NCBI RefSeq assembly: GCF_000721705.1
Contig: NZ_JOJL01000010.1
Coordinates: 62,001-126,000 of the forward strand
Direction: 5' to 3'
Length of the DNA stretch: 64,000 bases
Source of the DNA: Actinoplanes subtropicus
GTDB lineage: Bacteria > Actinomycetota > Actinomycetes > Mycobacteriales > Micromonosporaceae
The notes under the pieces are model-generated. The model did no database searches. It had not been told where the DNA came from and saw only the letters and a list, made by a program, of their open reading frames with translations. Within the stretch, counting starts at the first letter, position 1. Every line of letters begins with the position of its first letter. Positions 23,411 to 32,539 of the stretch are shown here, piece by piece. A program made the translations under genes and the position numbers.

Positions 23411-25207
23411 TCACGCGGCCGTGCGACGGGCCTGCTTCGTCCGGTACATCTCCTCGTCGGCGGCGCGCAGCAGGCGCTCGGCGTCGGCCGGTGGCCCGGT
23501 GGCCACCCCCACGCTCGCGCCGACCGTGACCACCGTCCCGGCCGCCGGGATAGGCTCGGCCACCGCGGCCGCGATCAGGTCGGCCAGCACCCGCGCGCGA
23601 TCCGGATCGGCGCCCGGCAGCAGCACCGCGAACTCGTCGCCGCCCAGCCGGGCCACCGTGCCGGCCCGGCCGAGCACGGCGGTGACCCGCCGGGCCACGG
23701 CGATCAGCACCTCGTCGCCGGCGTGATGGCCGAGTCCGTCGTTGACCTGCTTGAAGCCGTCCAGATCGAGCAGCAGGATGCTGATCGGCGCGTCCGGGGC
23801 GGCCTGGCGGACCCGCTGCTGCAACAGCACCCGGTTGGCCAGCCCGGTCAGCACGTCGTGGGTGGCCTGGTGGCGCAGCTCGTCCTGCAGCTGGCGGGCC
23901 TCGGTGATGTCCCGGCTGTTCCAGACCACACCTCGTACGCTCGGGTTGTCCCGCAGATCGGTGGCGATCACATGCAGCCATCGGTGCGTGCCGTCGTCCT
24001 GGACGAAGCGCAGCTCGGCCTCGGCGGTGGCCGCTCCCGCGAGTTCCCGGTTCAGCGCGTCGAGCGCGGGCCGGTCGTCGAGGTGGATGCGCGGATCGAT
24101 CGTGTCGGCGGCGGGCAGCCCGGCGACGACGCCGAGGACCCGTTCGGCGGCCGGGCTCGCGTATTGCACCATGTCGTCCGTGCCGACCACCACGATCAGG
24201 TCGGAGGCCTGCTGGACCAGGGCGCTGAACCATTCCCGGCCGGCGCCCAGCTCGGTGACCAGACGCTCGTTGTCGTGGAAGGCCGCCTGCTGCCGGGCGA
24301 GGACCAGTCCGGTGCTGATCAGCGCGCCCGCCGCCACGCCCCAGATCCGGATTCCGGCGCCGATCGTCGGCAACGCCCCCACCAGCAGGAGCTGGGTGCC
24401 CGCCACCGCGGCGTACGGCAGACGGGAGAAACCCTTGCGCTCGGCCGCGACCCGGGGCCCGGCCTGCCGGCGGTTGGATCGCTCCTGCAGGCGCAGGCTG
24501 ACCGGCAACAGCAGGCAGGGGACGAGCTGGGCCAGGTACATCGCGGGGCTGCCGGCCTGGCCGGTGAGCATCATGGCGATCGGGGCGCAGACCGCGGTGC
24601 CGGTCACGCCGAGCGCGCCGATGATGCCGGGCGCCCGATCGAACGGCGCGGAGTCGCTGTAGATCAGCTTGATCAGGCCGAAGGTGACCAGCAGCATGAC
24701 GGCCGCGGTGACCGCGCTCGCCAGGCGCTCGCCCAGGTGCGCGCCGGCGAGCATGAAGTACCACAGGAAGGCGGCGACGGCGGTGAGCACGGTCGCGGCG
24801 TCCAGCCACATCCGCAGGCGTTGCCGGCCGGCGCCGCCGAGCGGATGGAACAGCATGGTGACGACCACGACGACCATTCCGGCGGCGACGAGGCCGGTCT
24901 GCACGGTGCTGCCCTGCGCGGTCGCGCGATCGGAGACGACCAGCATCGTCTGGTACGAGTCGGCGACCGTGCTGCAGGCCATCGCCACGCTGACCGCCGC
25001 CCAGAAGCGGCGGCCGTGCCGGCCGTTCCCGGGCAGGCGGTACAGCCGGGTGCAGAGCCAGAGGTTCGCCAGGTCGATGCCGCACTGCACCGCCCAACTG
25101 GACAGCGACCCGCCCGCCCCGGTCAGGAACCAGGGCACGGCGAGCACGCCGAGCAGTCCCAGAACGCCCAGGACGGGATCGGCGAACAGTCCCCGGATTT
25201 GCCGCAC
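23411..25207 (-). CDS. Membrane-bound diguanylate cyclase (PAS-GGDEF)
   Basis: The protein has 598 residues from a GTG. The N-terminal half has about eight hydrophobic segments up to ~305. A PAS domain follows at ~310-420 (NPSVRGVVWNSRDITEARQL marks its end), then a GGDEF domain at ~430-597. The signature RLGGDEFAVLLPGAD at ~518 is intact, so it should convert two GTP to cyclic di-GMP. The inhibitory RxxD site five residues upstream of GGDEF is not evident (VLGRAGTVARLGGDEF). There is no EAL domain. It probably senses a membrane or redox cue and adjusts development through c-di-GMP (inference). Confidence 0.93.
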   Translation of the reverse strand: MRQIRGLFADPVLGVLGLLGVLAVPWFLTGAGGSLSSWAVQCGIDLANLWLCTRLYRLPGNGRHGRRFWAAVSVAMACSTVADSYQTMLVVSDRATAQGSTVQTGLVAAGMVVVVVTMLFHPLGGAGRQRLRMWLDAATVLTAVAAFLWYFMLAGAHLGERLASAVTAAVMLLVTFGLIKLIYSDSAPFDRAPGIIGALGVTGTAVCAPIAMMLTGQAGSPAMYLAQLVPCLLLPVSLRLQERSNRRQAGPRVAAERKGFSRLPYAAVAGTQLLLVGALPTIGAGIRIWGVAAGALISTGLVLARQQAAFHDNERLVTELGAGREWFSALVQQASDLIVVVGTDDMVQYASPAAERVLGVVAGLPAADTIDPRIHLDDRPALDALNRELAGAATAEAELRFVQDDGTHRWLHVIATDLRDNPSVRGVVWNSRDITEARQLQDELRHQATHDVLTGLANRVLLQQRVRQAAPDAPISILLLDLDGFKQVNDGLGHHAGDEVLIAVARRVTAVLGRAGTVARLGGDEFAVLLPGADPDRARVLADLIAAAVAEPIPAAGTVVTVGASVGVATGPPADAERLLRAADEEMYRTKQARRTAA

Positions 25208-25258
25208 CCGATCAGTACACGGCCCGCATGTTGCGGCGCGGGTGCGCCGGGGTGAGGG

Positions 25259-26080
25259 TCAGGGAATGTAGTCCTCGAGCCGGGCCGGGGTCAGTCCGGC
25301 CTTGTGCACGGCGTTGAGCACGGCCAGGAAGTCGTCCACGAACCGCGGCCGGAAATGCATCAGGATGATGTCGCCGGGCTGGACCGTCTTGCCCTCCTGG
25401 AAGAAGACGACGCCGTGATCGGTCGTCTCCTTCCAGTAGAAGGCGGCCTTCATGCCGCAGTCGTGCACGGCTTTGAGCGTATTGGCGTCGTGCGTGCCGA
25501 AGGGCGGCCGGAACAGGACCGGGCGACGGCCGTACTGCTGCGTCAACCAGTCGGCGCCGCCGCAGATCTCGCGCTTCTGGTACGCGTACGACTTGCCCTT
25601 GAGGTCGGGATGGCTGATCGTGTGGTCCTCGATAGTCGCGCCGGCCGCCTGCAACGGGGTGAAGAAGCCGGGGTTGTCCTTGACCGCGTTCACCTCGAGG
25701 AACAACGTGATCGGAACGTGCGCGGCCTGGAAGAGTTTGAGCGCGAGCGGGTTCTTGTTGATGCCGTCGTCCATGGTGATGAAGGCGATCTTCTGATCGG
25801 TCGGGATGCGCTGGAACCAGCCGGCCGTCCCGTTCTGCGGCAGCGTCACCTTGGTCGCCGGCGGCGGCGGCCCGAACCGCGGGATCCGGGCCAGCAGATC
25901 GGCCGGCAGATCGACGGCGGCGGCCGGGACGCCCGGCACCGGCGGACCAGCCGCGGAGGCGGACGGGACCGCGGACGCGTGCCAGGAAGCGCTGCCGGAG
26001 GCGGAGGTCCCGCCGCCGTCGCCGCACCCGGCGAGCACCGACAGCAACACACCCGCGGCGATGATCCTGCTCGTCTTCAT
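25259..26080 (-). CDS. Polysaccharide deacetylase family lipoprotein (CE4)
   Basis: The protein has 273 residues from the ATG at 26080; the frame is open upstream, but MKTSRIIAAGVLLSVLAGC is a clear lipoprotein signal with Cys19. The NodB-fold motifs are in order: TMDDG (~125), DHTISHPDL (~175), RPPFGTHD (~208) and LMHF (~250). CE4 enzymes remove N- or O-acetyl groups from chitin, peptidoglycan or xylan. It is anchored outside the membrane. It is divergent from a secreted cupin, with an inverted repeat between them. Confidence 0.92.
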   Translation of the reverse strand: MKTSRIIAAGVLLSVLAGCGDGGGTSASGSASWHASAVPSASAAGPPVPGVPAAAVDLPADLLARIPRFGPPPPATKVTLPQNGTAGWFQRIPTDQKIAFITMDDGINKNPLALKLFQAAHVPITLFLEVNAVKDNPGFFTPLQAAGATIEDHTISHPDLKGKSYAYQKREICGGADWLTQQYGRRPVLFRPPFGTHDANTLKAVHDCGMKAAFYWKETTDHGVVFFQEGKTVQPGDIILMHFRPRFVDDFLAVLNAVHKAGLTPARLEDYIP

Positions 26081-26155
26081 GCTTGTGGAGACGTTCGCTC
26101 GCCGGGCTGGGGTGCACCTCGAGCCGATCTTGTAAGTTTCCTCATGTTCGGTAAC

Positions 26156-26177
26156 CATTTCGACCCGAGGCGAAATG
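26156..26177. promoter_or_regulatory. Inverted repeat between deacetylase and cupin genes
   Basis: CATTTCG and CGAAATG are perfect 7-bp arms with an 8-bp spacer, 32 bp before the cupin ATG and 75 bp before the deacetylase ATG. The position in a divergent promoter suggests an operator. Confidence 0.5.
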
Positions 26178-26209
26178 TCCGGTCCCGGGTGTGCGACGCT
26201 GGGTCCGTT

Positions 26210-26665
26210 ATGCGACGAAGACGAGCGAATCGGAACTTCCGGTCCCGCGCCGCGGTAGTGCTCGCGGCGGTGACCGGCCTGTCACTGCTGGGCGGTCCGG
26301 CCGAGGCCACGCCGCCCGGGCCGGGCGTGACCGGCAAGATCCTCTGGCAGCGGACGGTGGGCGACCACGACCTGGTCTTCCGGGAGATCCACCTCCCGGC
26401 CGGCCAGAGCACCGGCTGGCACACCCACGACGGCAACCTCTATGCGGTCGTACGCAAGGGCACGCTCAGCCACTTTGAGTCGGACTGCGAGCCGGACGGC
26501 GTGTACCGGACCGGATCGTTCGTCTTCGAGCCGGGCGGGGCCACCCATGTGCACATCGGGCGCAATCTCGGCGGGACCGAAGTGATCCTGGACGTGCTCT
26601 ATGTGCTGCCGCACGGGGCACCGCTGTCCGAGGACGCGCCGAACCCGGGCTGCCCCTTCCAGTAG
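26210..26665 (+). CDS. Secreted cupin-domain protein
   Basis: The protein has 151 residues with an Arg-rich signal peptide (RSRAAVVLAAVTGLSLLGG, cleavage near AEA). One small cupin barrel follows. Motif 1 is GWHTHDGNLYAVVRKG, in which the usual metal-binding Glu is replaced by Tyr/Ala. Motif 2 is EPGGATHVHIGRN. Two Cys near the middle and end may pair. The function is unknown; secreted cupins of this kind are often annotated only by fold. Confidence 0.85.
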   Translation: MRRRRANRNFRSRAAVVLAAVTGLSLLGGPAEATPPGPGVTGKILWQRTVGDHDLVFREIHLPAGQSTGWHTHDGNLYAVVRKGTLSHFESDCEPDGVYRTGSFVFEPGGATHVHIGRNLGGTEVILDVLYVLPHGAPLSEDAPNPGCPFQ

Positions 26666-26678
26666 GCGACGCGACCCG

Positions 26679-27002
26679 TCAGGCCGACTCGCGGGCGATG
26701 ACCTCGCCGTGGGCGGGGGTCAGGCCGTCCAGGTCGAGGCCCAGCGCCTGGCGGGCGGCCAGCCGGCCGTGCGCCTCCGCGTCGATGTGCACCGTGGTCA
26801 GGGACGGGGTGGCCAGGGCGCCGTACTCCGTGTCGTCGAAGCCCATCACCGCCAGCTCGGCGGGGACCGGGACGCCCAGGTCGCGCAGGGCCGTGAGCGT
26901 TCGCAGCGCGGTGTCGTCGTCGTAGCCGGCGATCGCGGTGACCTCCGGGTGCTCGGCGCGGAACTCGGCGATCGCCGCCACTCCCGCCGCGCGCCGGGTC
27001 AT
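26679..27002 (-). pseudogene. LacI regulator fragment (effector-domain C-terminal part)
   Basis: About 107 residues match the last third of a LacI-family repressor: AIAGYDDDTALRTLTALRDL, VPVPAELAVMGFDDTEYGAL and PSLTTVHIDAEAHGRLAA. The DNA-binding HTH and the first half of the sugar-binding domain are missing, and a stop lies six codons upstream of the first Met. Similarity begins exactly where the opposite-strand LigM-like fragment begins (~27000), so this is a deletion or rearrangement remnant. It cannot bind DNA. Confidence 0.85.
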
Positions 27003-27285
27003 CGACGCGGAGAACGGTTACGTGCTCAGCTATGCCCGCCAGCGGATCGAAAACGCTCACGGCCTGATCGGCACGACGTATCACACCGCCTCGCTCGCGC
27101 CGTACGACGCGGTCATCGCGCTGTCGCTGGTCGGCCTCGAGCACGCCGCGCCCGGCACGCGGGTCGAGGTGGTCTGGGGCGACGACCCGGGCACCGGCGA
27201 GCCGGTCGACCTGCCGCGGATCCGCGCGACCGTGCAGCCGGCGCCGTACAACGAGCACGCCCGTACGCGGTACCGCCGCGACTGA
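26998..27285 (+). pseudogene. LigM/GcvT-type THF-dependent demethylase, C-terminal fragment
   Basis: About 95 residues resemble the C-terminal domain of tetrahydrofolate-dependent O-demethylases (LigM/DesA, aminomethyltransferase fold): SLVGLEHAAPGTRVEVVWGD, then IRATVQPAPYNEHAR. The catalytic N-terminal domain is gone. The upstream in-frame codons belong to the antisense LacI remnant. purU follows after 58 nt, which fits an ancestral one-carbon operon in which the demethylase fed methyl-THF. Family assignment is from memory. Confidence 0.72.
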
Positions 27286-27343
27286 AAACGGGATATATCA
27301 TCACGCACTGGATCACCGACGAACCCCGGAAAGGAGGGCGGAC

Positions 27344-28249
27344 GTGACGATCGCCCAGGCGGCACCGCACCGTGCCGCGTCGCCCACACCACTGGCCGAT
27401 CACGCCTCGCTGATCGTGCACGGCCGCGACCGCACCGGCATCGTGGCCGCGGTCGGCGCCGTGCTGGCCAAGCACCAGGCCAACATCGTGTCGCTCGACC
27501 AGTACAGCGACAACCCGCACGGCGGGGCGTTCTTCCAGCGTACGGTCTTCGGGCGGGACAACCTCAAGGTGGCCCTCCCGCAGATCGAGGCGGACCTGCG
27601 GGCCGAGATGGACAAGGGTTTCGAGCTCGACTTCACCCTGCGCGACCTGTCCATCCCGAAGCGGGTGGCCATCTTCGCCTCCAAGGCCGAGCACTGCCTG
27701 CTCGACCTGCTCTGGCGGCACCGCCGGGGCGAGCTGCCGATCACGGTGGCGATGGTGATCTCGAACCACCCCGACACCGCCGGCGAGGTGCGCTCGTTCG
27801 GCATCCCGTTCTTCCACGTGCCCTCGGCCGGCGCGGACAAGTCCGGGGCCGAGGCCGAACACCTGCGGCTGCTGCAGGGCAACGTCGACTTCGTGGTGCT
27901 CGCCCGGTACATGCAGATCCTCTCCGGCGAGTTCATCGGCCGGCTGGGCGTGCCGATCATCAACATCCACCATTCGTTCCTGCCGGCGTTCATCGGTGCC
28001 GGACCGTACGCAAAGGCCAAGGAGCGGGGCGTGAAGCTGATCGGCGCGACCGCGCACTACGTCACCGAGGACCTGGACGAAGGCCCGATCATCGAGCAGG
28101 ACGTGGTCCGGGTCAGCCATCGGGACACCGTGGCCGACCTGCAGCGCCGGGGCGCGGACGTGGAACGGGACGTGCTGTCCCGGGCGGTGCGGTGGCACAG
28201 CGAGGACCGGGTGATCCGGCACGAGAACCACACGATCGTTTTCGCCTGA
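27344..28249 (+). CDS. purU: Formyltetrahydrofolate deformylase
   Basis: The protein has 301 residues from a GTG with a strong AAAGGAGG site. The N-terminal ACT domain (~20-100, SLIVHGRDRTGIVAAVGAVL) is followed by the formyltransferase fold. Catalytic segments are NIHHSFLPAFIGAGPYAKA (~205) and GATAHYVTEDLDEGPIIEQD (~230), with the conserved His and Asp. The enzyme hydrolyses 10-formyl-THF to formate and THF and balances one-carbon pools. Upstream lies a truncated LigM-like gene, suggesting it once served a demethylation operon. Confidence 0.96.
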   Translation: MTIAQAAPHRAASPTPLADHASLIVHGRDRTGIVAAVGAVLAKHQANIVSLDQYSDNPHGGAFFQRTVFGRDNLKVALPQIEADLRAEMDKGFELDFTLRDLSIPKRVAIFASKAEHCLLDLLWRHRRGELPITVAMVISNHPDTAGEVRSFGIPFFHVPSAGADKSGAEAEHLRLLQGNVDFVVLARYMQILSGEFIGRLGVPIINIHHSFLPAFIGAGPYAKAKERGVKLIGATAHYVTEDLDEGPIIEQDVVRVSHRDTVADLQRRGADVERDVLSRAVRWHSEDRVIRHENHTIVFA

Positions 28250-28310
28250 GAGCCCGAGCCGGCGAGCCGGAGCCTGGAGCGGCCGGCGATCGGATTCGAT
28301 CAAGGACACA

Positions 28311-28323
28311 ATGGACGGTCCAT
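28311..28323. promoter_or_regulatory. Short palindrome upstream of the STAND gene
   Basis: ATGGAC-G-GTCCAT has perfect 6-bp arms around one base, 11-17 bp before the candidate starts of the STAND gene. It may be an operator or may block the ribosome site when folded. Confidence 0.4.
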
Positions 28324-28339
28324 GACACGATGAGTGGCG

Positions 28340-31300
28340 ATGGACGTGTCGCCGTCTCCCGCCGATCGGGCCCGGTCCGGCATCCGGTCGTGGGTGCGGG
28401 CCGCGGGCTCCGGCGTGCGGCGCGCCACGCCGTACGCCATCCTCGCTTTTCTCTCCGCCTCGGCGATGGCGCCGGTCGCCGGCGCGGCCCTGGGCGCTCC
28501 GGCGGAGTTCTCGGCCGCGCTCAACCAGCTCGGCGGGATGGGCACCAACTACCTGGCGGACGCGCTTGCGGCGACCGCTGCGCGCGCCTCCGATCACCGC
28601 GATCAGGATTGGCGCGACGCGGTCGCCGCGGAACTGCTCGCCCGGCTGGAAAGCGGTGACACCGGGCTGCGCGACGAGCTGACCGGGCTGCTGCACGCGG
28701 TCGGCGCGGTGGAGACGGCGCTGCTGGCCGCCGGCGAGGAGGACCGGGAGCGGCTCGCCGCCGCGTTCGAGAGCCTCCAGGTGTTCGCGCTGGAGACCCG
28801 GCGGGTCCTGGACGAGATCCGGCTCGGGCTCAGCCGCCAGGCCGAGGAGCAGCGCCGGGACACGACCCGGGTGCTGGGCGCGCTCGCCGCCACCACCGCG
28901 CTGATCCGATCGCTGCGCCTCGCGGAGGAAAAGCCCCCGGCGGAAAAGTCCACGGCGGAGAAGTCCACGGCGGAAAAGTCCACGGCGGAGAAGTCCACGG
29001 CGGAAAGGACGGCCGGGGACGTCCCGCCGTATCCCGGCCTGGCCAGTTTCGACATCGGCGACGCCGCGTTCTTCCACGGTCGCGAGGAGTTGGCCGGGCG
29101 CTTGCTCGGGCGGCTCGACGAACACCTGCTCGGCGGCCCACCGGTGGTGCTGGTCGGCGCGTCCGGCGCGGGCAAGTCCTCGCTGCTGCGGGCCGGCCTC
29201 CTGCCCCTGGTGGCGGCGGACGGCCTGGGCGAGGGCAGCGGCGCCTGGCCCTGGGTGATCATCACGCCGGGCGCCCACCCGCTGGCGACCCTCCGCGCCG
29301 CACTACCGGCAACCGGAAACGCCGCACCACCGGCAACCGGAAACGCCGCACCACCGGCAACCGGAAACGCCGCACCACCGGCAACCGAAAACGGCGCGCA
29401 GGCGGCAACCGAAAATGGCGCGCAGGCAGCAACCGGAACCCGGACGATCGTCCTCGTCGACCAGTTCGAGGAGCTGTTCACCCAGTGCGCCGACCCGGCC
29501 GAGCGCACCGCCTTCGTCACCGAACTGGCCGCCCTCCCCCGGACCCTGCTCATCCTTGCCGTGCGCGCCGACTTCTACCCGCAGTGCACGGAACTGCCGC
29601 CGATGGCCGCCCTCCTCGGCCCCGGCCAGGTCGTGGTCGGGCCGCTGACCGAGGAGGAACTGCGCCGGGCGATCGCCGACCCGGCCCGCGACGCCGGGCT
29701 GACGGTGGAGCCGGGCCTGGTCGAGATGCTGCTGCACGACTACCAGCCGGGCGCGCTCCCGCTGCTGGCGCACGCCTTGCGCGCCACGTGGGAGCGCCGC
29801 GAGGGCGACACGCTCACGGTCGCCGGCTACCGCGCCACCGGGGGCATCCGCCGGGCCGTCGCCGCGAGCGCCGAGCGGGTGTACGCGACGCTGGACGAAC
29901 CCGGCCGTGCGGCGCTGCGCGCCGAGCTGCTCGGCCTGGTCACCGTCGTGGACGGGCTAGCGGTCCGGCGGCGCGCCCGGCCGGCCGAGGTGAACATGCC
30001 GGTGCTGCGCCCGCTGATCGCCGAGCGGCTGGTCACCGCCGACGAGGACACCGTCGAGATCAGTCACGAGGCGCTGCTGGACGGCTGGCCCCGGCTCGCC
30101 GGCTGGCTCGCCGACGCCCGCGAGGAGATCCTGCTGCGCCGGCGGCTGGCCGAGGCCGCGCGGGAATGGGCGGCGGCCGGCGAGGACCCGGACGCCCTCT
30201 ACCGGGGAGCCCGGCTGGCGGCGGCCCGCGAGCTGATCGCGGACGCTCCGGAGGCGCAGCGGCGCTTCCTGGCCGCCTCGATCGAGGCGGCCGAGCGGCA
30301 GCAGCTCGCCGAGCGGCGCACGACCCGGCGGTTGCGGCGGCTGGTGGCCGGTCTCGCGGTGGCGCTGCTGCTGGCGGTCGCGGGCGGGCTGGCCGCGCTC
30401 GGCCAGACCCGCGCCGCCCGGTCCAGCGAGCGGGTCACCTCCTCGGACCGGCTGGCCTTCGAGGCGCGCACCGACCACTACGCGGATCCGCTGCGTTCGG
30501 TGAACGAGGCGGTCGAAGCGTGGGCGCAGGCGCCGACGGTCGAGGCCCGCAGCGCGCTGATCTACGCGCAGCAGGTCCAGCTGGTCGTCCGGCTCGGGAC
30601 GTTCGCCGGGGGCCAGACGGTGGCGGTGAGCGCGGACGGCCGGCGGGTCGCGGTCGGCTACCGGACGGGCGCGATCCAGCTGTGGGACACCGCGACGCAG
30701 CGGCGGGTGGGCGACGTGCTGCACAACCCGACCGACCGCATGTATTACCTGGCCTTCTCGCCGGACGGCCGGTGGCTGGCGGCCGGCTCGGAGGTCCCGC
30801 GGGGCGTCGCGGTGTGGGACCTGGCGACCGGCGAGCCGCGGCGGCTCGACGCCAACGGCGGGGTGGCCTGGCTGCCCGACTCGTCGGCGCTGGTGGCCGC
30901 CCGCTCCGGTGTGCCGAGCCCGCAGATCGGTGAATGGAGCCCGTCGAACGGGCGCCTGGCCGCCTCGTTCTCGAGCCCGGTCCCGGGCGGCGGCACGGTC
31001 CGGGTCAGCGCCGACGGACGATATCTGGCCTTCTGCGGGCCGTACGGCGGCGTGGTGCTGCGGCTGGCCGACCGGACCGTGCAGACCCGCCTGCCGGGCA
31101 TCTGCCATGCCGGGTTCGACGCCGACGACACCGTCTACAGCACCGCGATGGACCCCACCGGCGCCCGCACGCCCCCGGTTCAGGCGCGCCGTCTCGAGGA
31201 CGGCTGGCGGCCGATCGACCTCACCGACCCGGGCGGCGCCCTCCCGCAGCCGGCGCAGTCGTACCAGAATCTCGCGGTCACGCCGGACGGCACCGTCCTG

Positions 31301-32509
31301 ATCGGCAGTTCCCGGGTCGGCGAGACGCTACGGCTGACGCTGAACGGCGGCCGGCTCCCGCTCGGCAACCTGATCTCGGTGCCCAACGATGTCGCCGTCT
31401 CCGGGGACGGCCGGCTGGTCGCCCTGGTCGGGGAGAAGGACCCGCCGACGCTGATCTGGCAGAACGGTTCGGCCCTGCCGCACCCGCAGGCGATCCCGCA
31501 CCTGGCGGTGGACCCGGCCGGCGGCTGGCTGGCGACCACCTCGAACGACGCGGCGATCCGGGTCTGGGATCCGCGAACCGGGGCCCTGCACGCGACGATC
31601 AAGGTGGACGCCACCGACGTCGCGGCCGGCCTCGCGTACGGCCCGGACGGGACGCTGGCCGCCGTCTTCGGCCAGGGCGACAGCCGGGTGCTGCTCTACG
31701 ACCGGCAGTTGCGGCTCCGGCAGACGCTGCGCGTCCCGGCCTCCTTGTTCGCCGCGAACATCGTCTTCTCGCCGGACGGCACACGGCTGGCCGCCGTGGT
31801 GAATCCGAGCCGGGAGCTGGACAAGAACAGAAACAAGGTGCAGGACGCCGACGATCCGGACGTGATCGTGTGGGACACCCGGACCTACCGGACGGTCGCG
31901 CTGATACACCTGCCCGGGTTTCTCTCGATGCAGCCGGCCTTCACCCCCGACGGGAAGTATCTGCTGGTCACCGCGAACCGGCTGACGGACGTGTCGGCGA
32001 TCCGGCAGGACGGCGCGGTGTGGCGCTTCCGTGCCCGGGACTTCACCGTGGTCGATTCCCGCCGGCTGCCGGACACCCCGCTCGACGAGATCGCGGTGAG
32101 CCCCGACTCGACCGCCTTCGCGGTGACTCCCGGCAACACCGCCCGGGTGTTCCGGGTGGACGGCCTGACCCCGCTGCGCGACATCGGCCGGCATCCGGCG
32201 CCGCTCACCCGGGTGGTCTGGTCGCCGGACGGCGCGCTGCTGGCCACCGCGACCGACACCTCCGACGGCCTGATCCTGCTCTGGGACGCCACGACCGGCG
32301 CCGAGGTGGCCGAGGTCCGCGGCAACGACACCAACTACGGGCAGATCCGGTTCAGCACGGACTCACGCCAGCTGTTCGCCGGGCTCTACAACGCGACGGT
32401 CGGCGTCTGGTGGCTGGATCCGGCGGACGCGATCGGCCGGCTCTGCGGGCTGGCGGCGCCGGCCGATCGGGCCGCCGGCGACGAACCGCCGGCCCTCTGC
32501 CGGGATTGA
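28340..32509 (+). CDS. Membrane-anchored STAND NTPase with WD40-type beta-propeller region
   Basis: The protein has about 1389 residues; a GTG at 28334 is an alternative start. Order: an N-terminal helical region with a hydrophobic stretch (~35-55), a coiled coil (~95-195), four AEKST repeats, nSTAND1-type P-loop NTPase (Walker A GASGAGKSS ~275, Walker B TIVLVDQFEELF ~373), a winged-helix/ARC region, one membrane helix (~675-695), then propeller repeats to the end (FSPDGRWLAAGS, TSNDAAIRVWDP, WSPDGALLATATD). A 24-bp repeat encoding PATGNAAP units separates Walker A from Walker B. STAND proteins are ligand-triggered switches, and many act in immunity or development. A terminator follows. Confidence 0.9.
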   Translation: MDVSPSPADRARSGIRSWVRAAGSGVRRATPYAILAFLSASAMAPVAGAALGAPAEFSAALNQLGGMGTNYLADALAATAARASDHRDQDWRDAVAAELLARLESGDTGLRDELTGLLHAVGAVETALLAAGEEDRERLAAAFESLQVFALETRRVLDEIRLGLSRQAEEQRRDTTRVLGALAATTALIRSLRLAEEKPPAEKSTAEKSTAEKSTAEKSTAERTAGDVPPYPGLASFDIGDAAFFHGREELAGRLLGRLDEHLLGGPPVVLVGASGAGKSSLLRAGLLPLVAADGLGEGSGAWPWVIITPGAHPLATLRAALPATGNAAPPATGNAAPPATGNAAPPATENGAQAATENGAQAATGTRTIVLVDQFEELFTQCADPAERTAFVTELAALPRTLLILAVRADFYPQCTELPPMAALLGPGQVVVGPLTEEELRRAIADPARDAGLTVEPGLVEMLLHDYQPGALPLLAHALRATWERREGDTLTVAGYRATGGIRRAVAASAERVYATLDEPGRAALRAELLGLVTVVDGLAVRRRARPAEVNMPVLRPLIAERLVTADEDTVEISHEALLDGWPRLAGWLADAREEILLRRRLAEAAREWAAAGEDPDALYRGARLAAARELIADAPEAQRRFLAASIEAAERQQLAERRTTRRLRRLVAGLAVALLLAVAGGLAALGQTRAARSSERVTSSDRLAFEARTDHYADPLRSVNEAVEAWAQAPTVEARSALIYAQQVQLVVRLGTFAGGQTVAVSADGRRVAVGYRTGAIQLWDTATQRRVGDVLHNPTDRMYYLAFSPDGRWLAAGSEVPRGVAVWDLATGEPRRLDANGGVAWLPDSSALVAARSGVPSPQIGEWSPSNGRLAASFSSPVPGGGTVRVSADGRYLAFCGPYGGVVLRLADRTVQTRLPGICHAGFDADDTVYSTAMDPTGARTPPVQARRLEDGWRPIDLTDPGGALPQPAQSYQNLAVTPDGTVLIGSSRVGETLRLTLNGGRLPLGNLISVPNDVAVSGDGRLVALVGEKDPPTLIWQNGSALPHPQAIPHLAVDPAGGWLATTSNDAAIRVWDPRTGALHATIKVDATDVAAGLAYGPDGTLAAVFGQGDSRVLLYDRQLRLRQTLRVPASLFAANIVFSPDGTRLAAVVNPSRELDKNRNKVQDADDPDVIVWDTRTYRTVALIHLPGFLSMQPAFTPDGKYLLVTANRLTDVSAIRQDGAVWRFRARDFTVVDSRRLPDTPLDEIAVSPDSTAFAVTPGNTARVFRVDGLTPLRDIGRHPAPLTRVVWSPDGALLATATDTSDGLILLWDATTGAEVAEVRGNDTNYGQIRFSTDSRQLFAGLYNATVGVWWLDPADAIGRLCGLAAPADRAAGDEPPALCRD
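28940..28999 (+). repeat. 15-bp coding repeat (AEKST x4)
   Basis: Four tandem 15-bp units, alternating GCGGAAAAGTCCACG and GCGGAGAAGTCCACG, encode a charged linker just before the NTPase domain. The alternation suggests a 30-bp unit was duplicated. Confidence 0.9.
29306..29425 (+). repeat. 24-bp coding repeat inside the NTPase domain
   Basis: Five 24-bp units: three near-identical copies beginning CCGGCAACCGGAAACGCCGC, then two diverged copies. They encode PATGNAAP-like octapeptides between Walker A and Walker B. Confidence 0.9.
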
Positions 32510-32513
32510 CCCC

Positions 32514-32539
32514 CCTGATGTGACGGGTGCCACATCAGG
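32514..32539 (+). terminator. Terminator after the STAND gene
   Basis: CCTGATGTG and CACATCAGG form a perfect 9-bp stem with an 8-nt loop, starting 5 nt after the stop codon. Confidence 0.8.
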
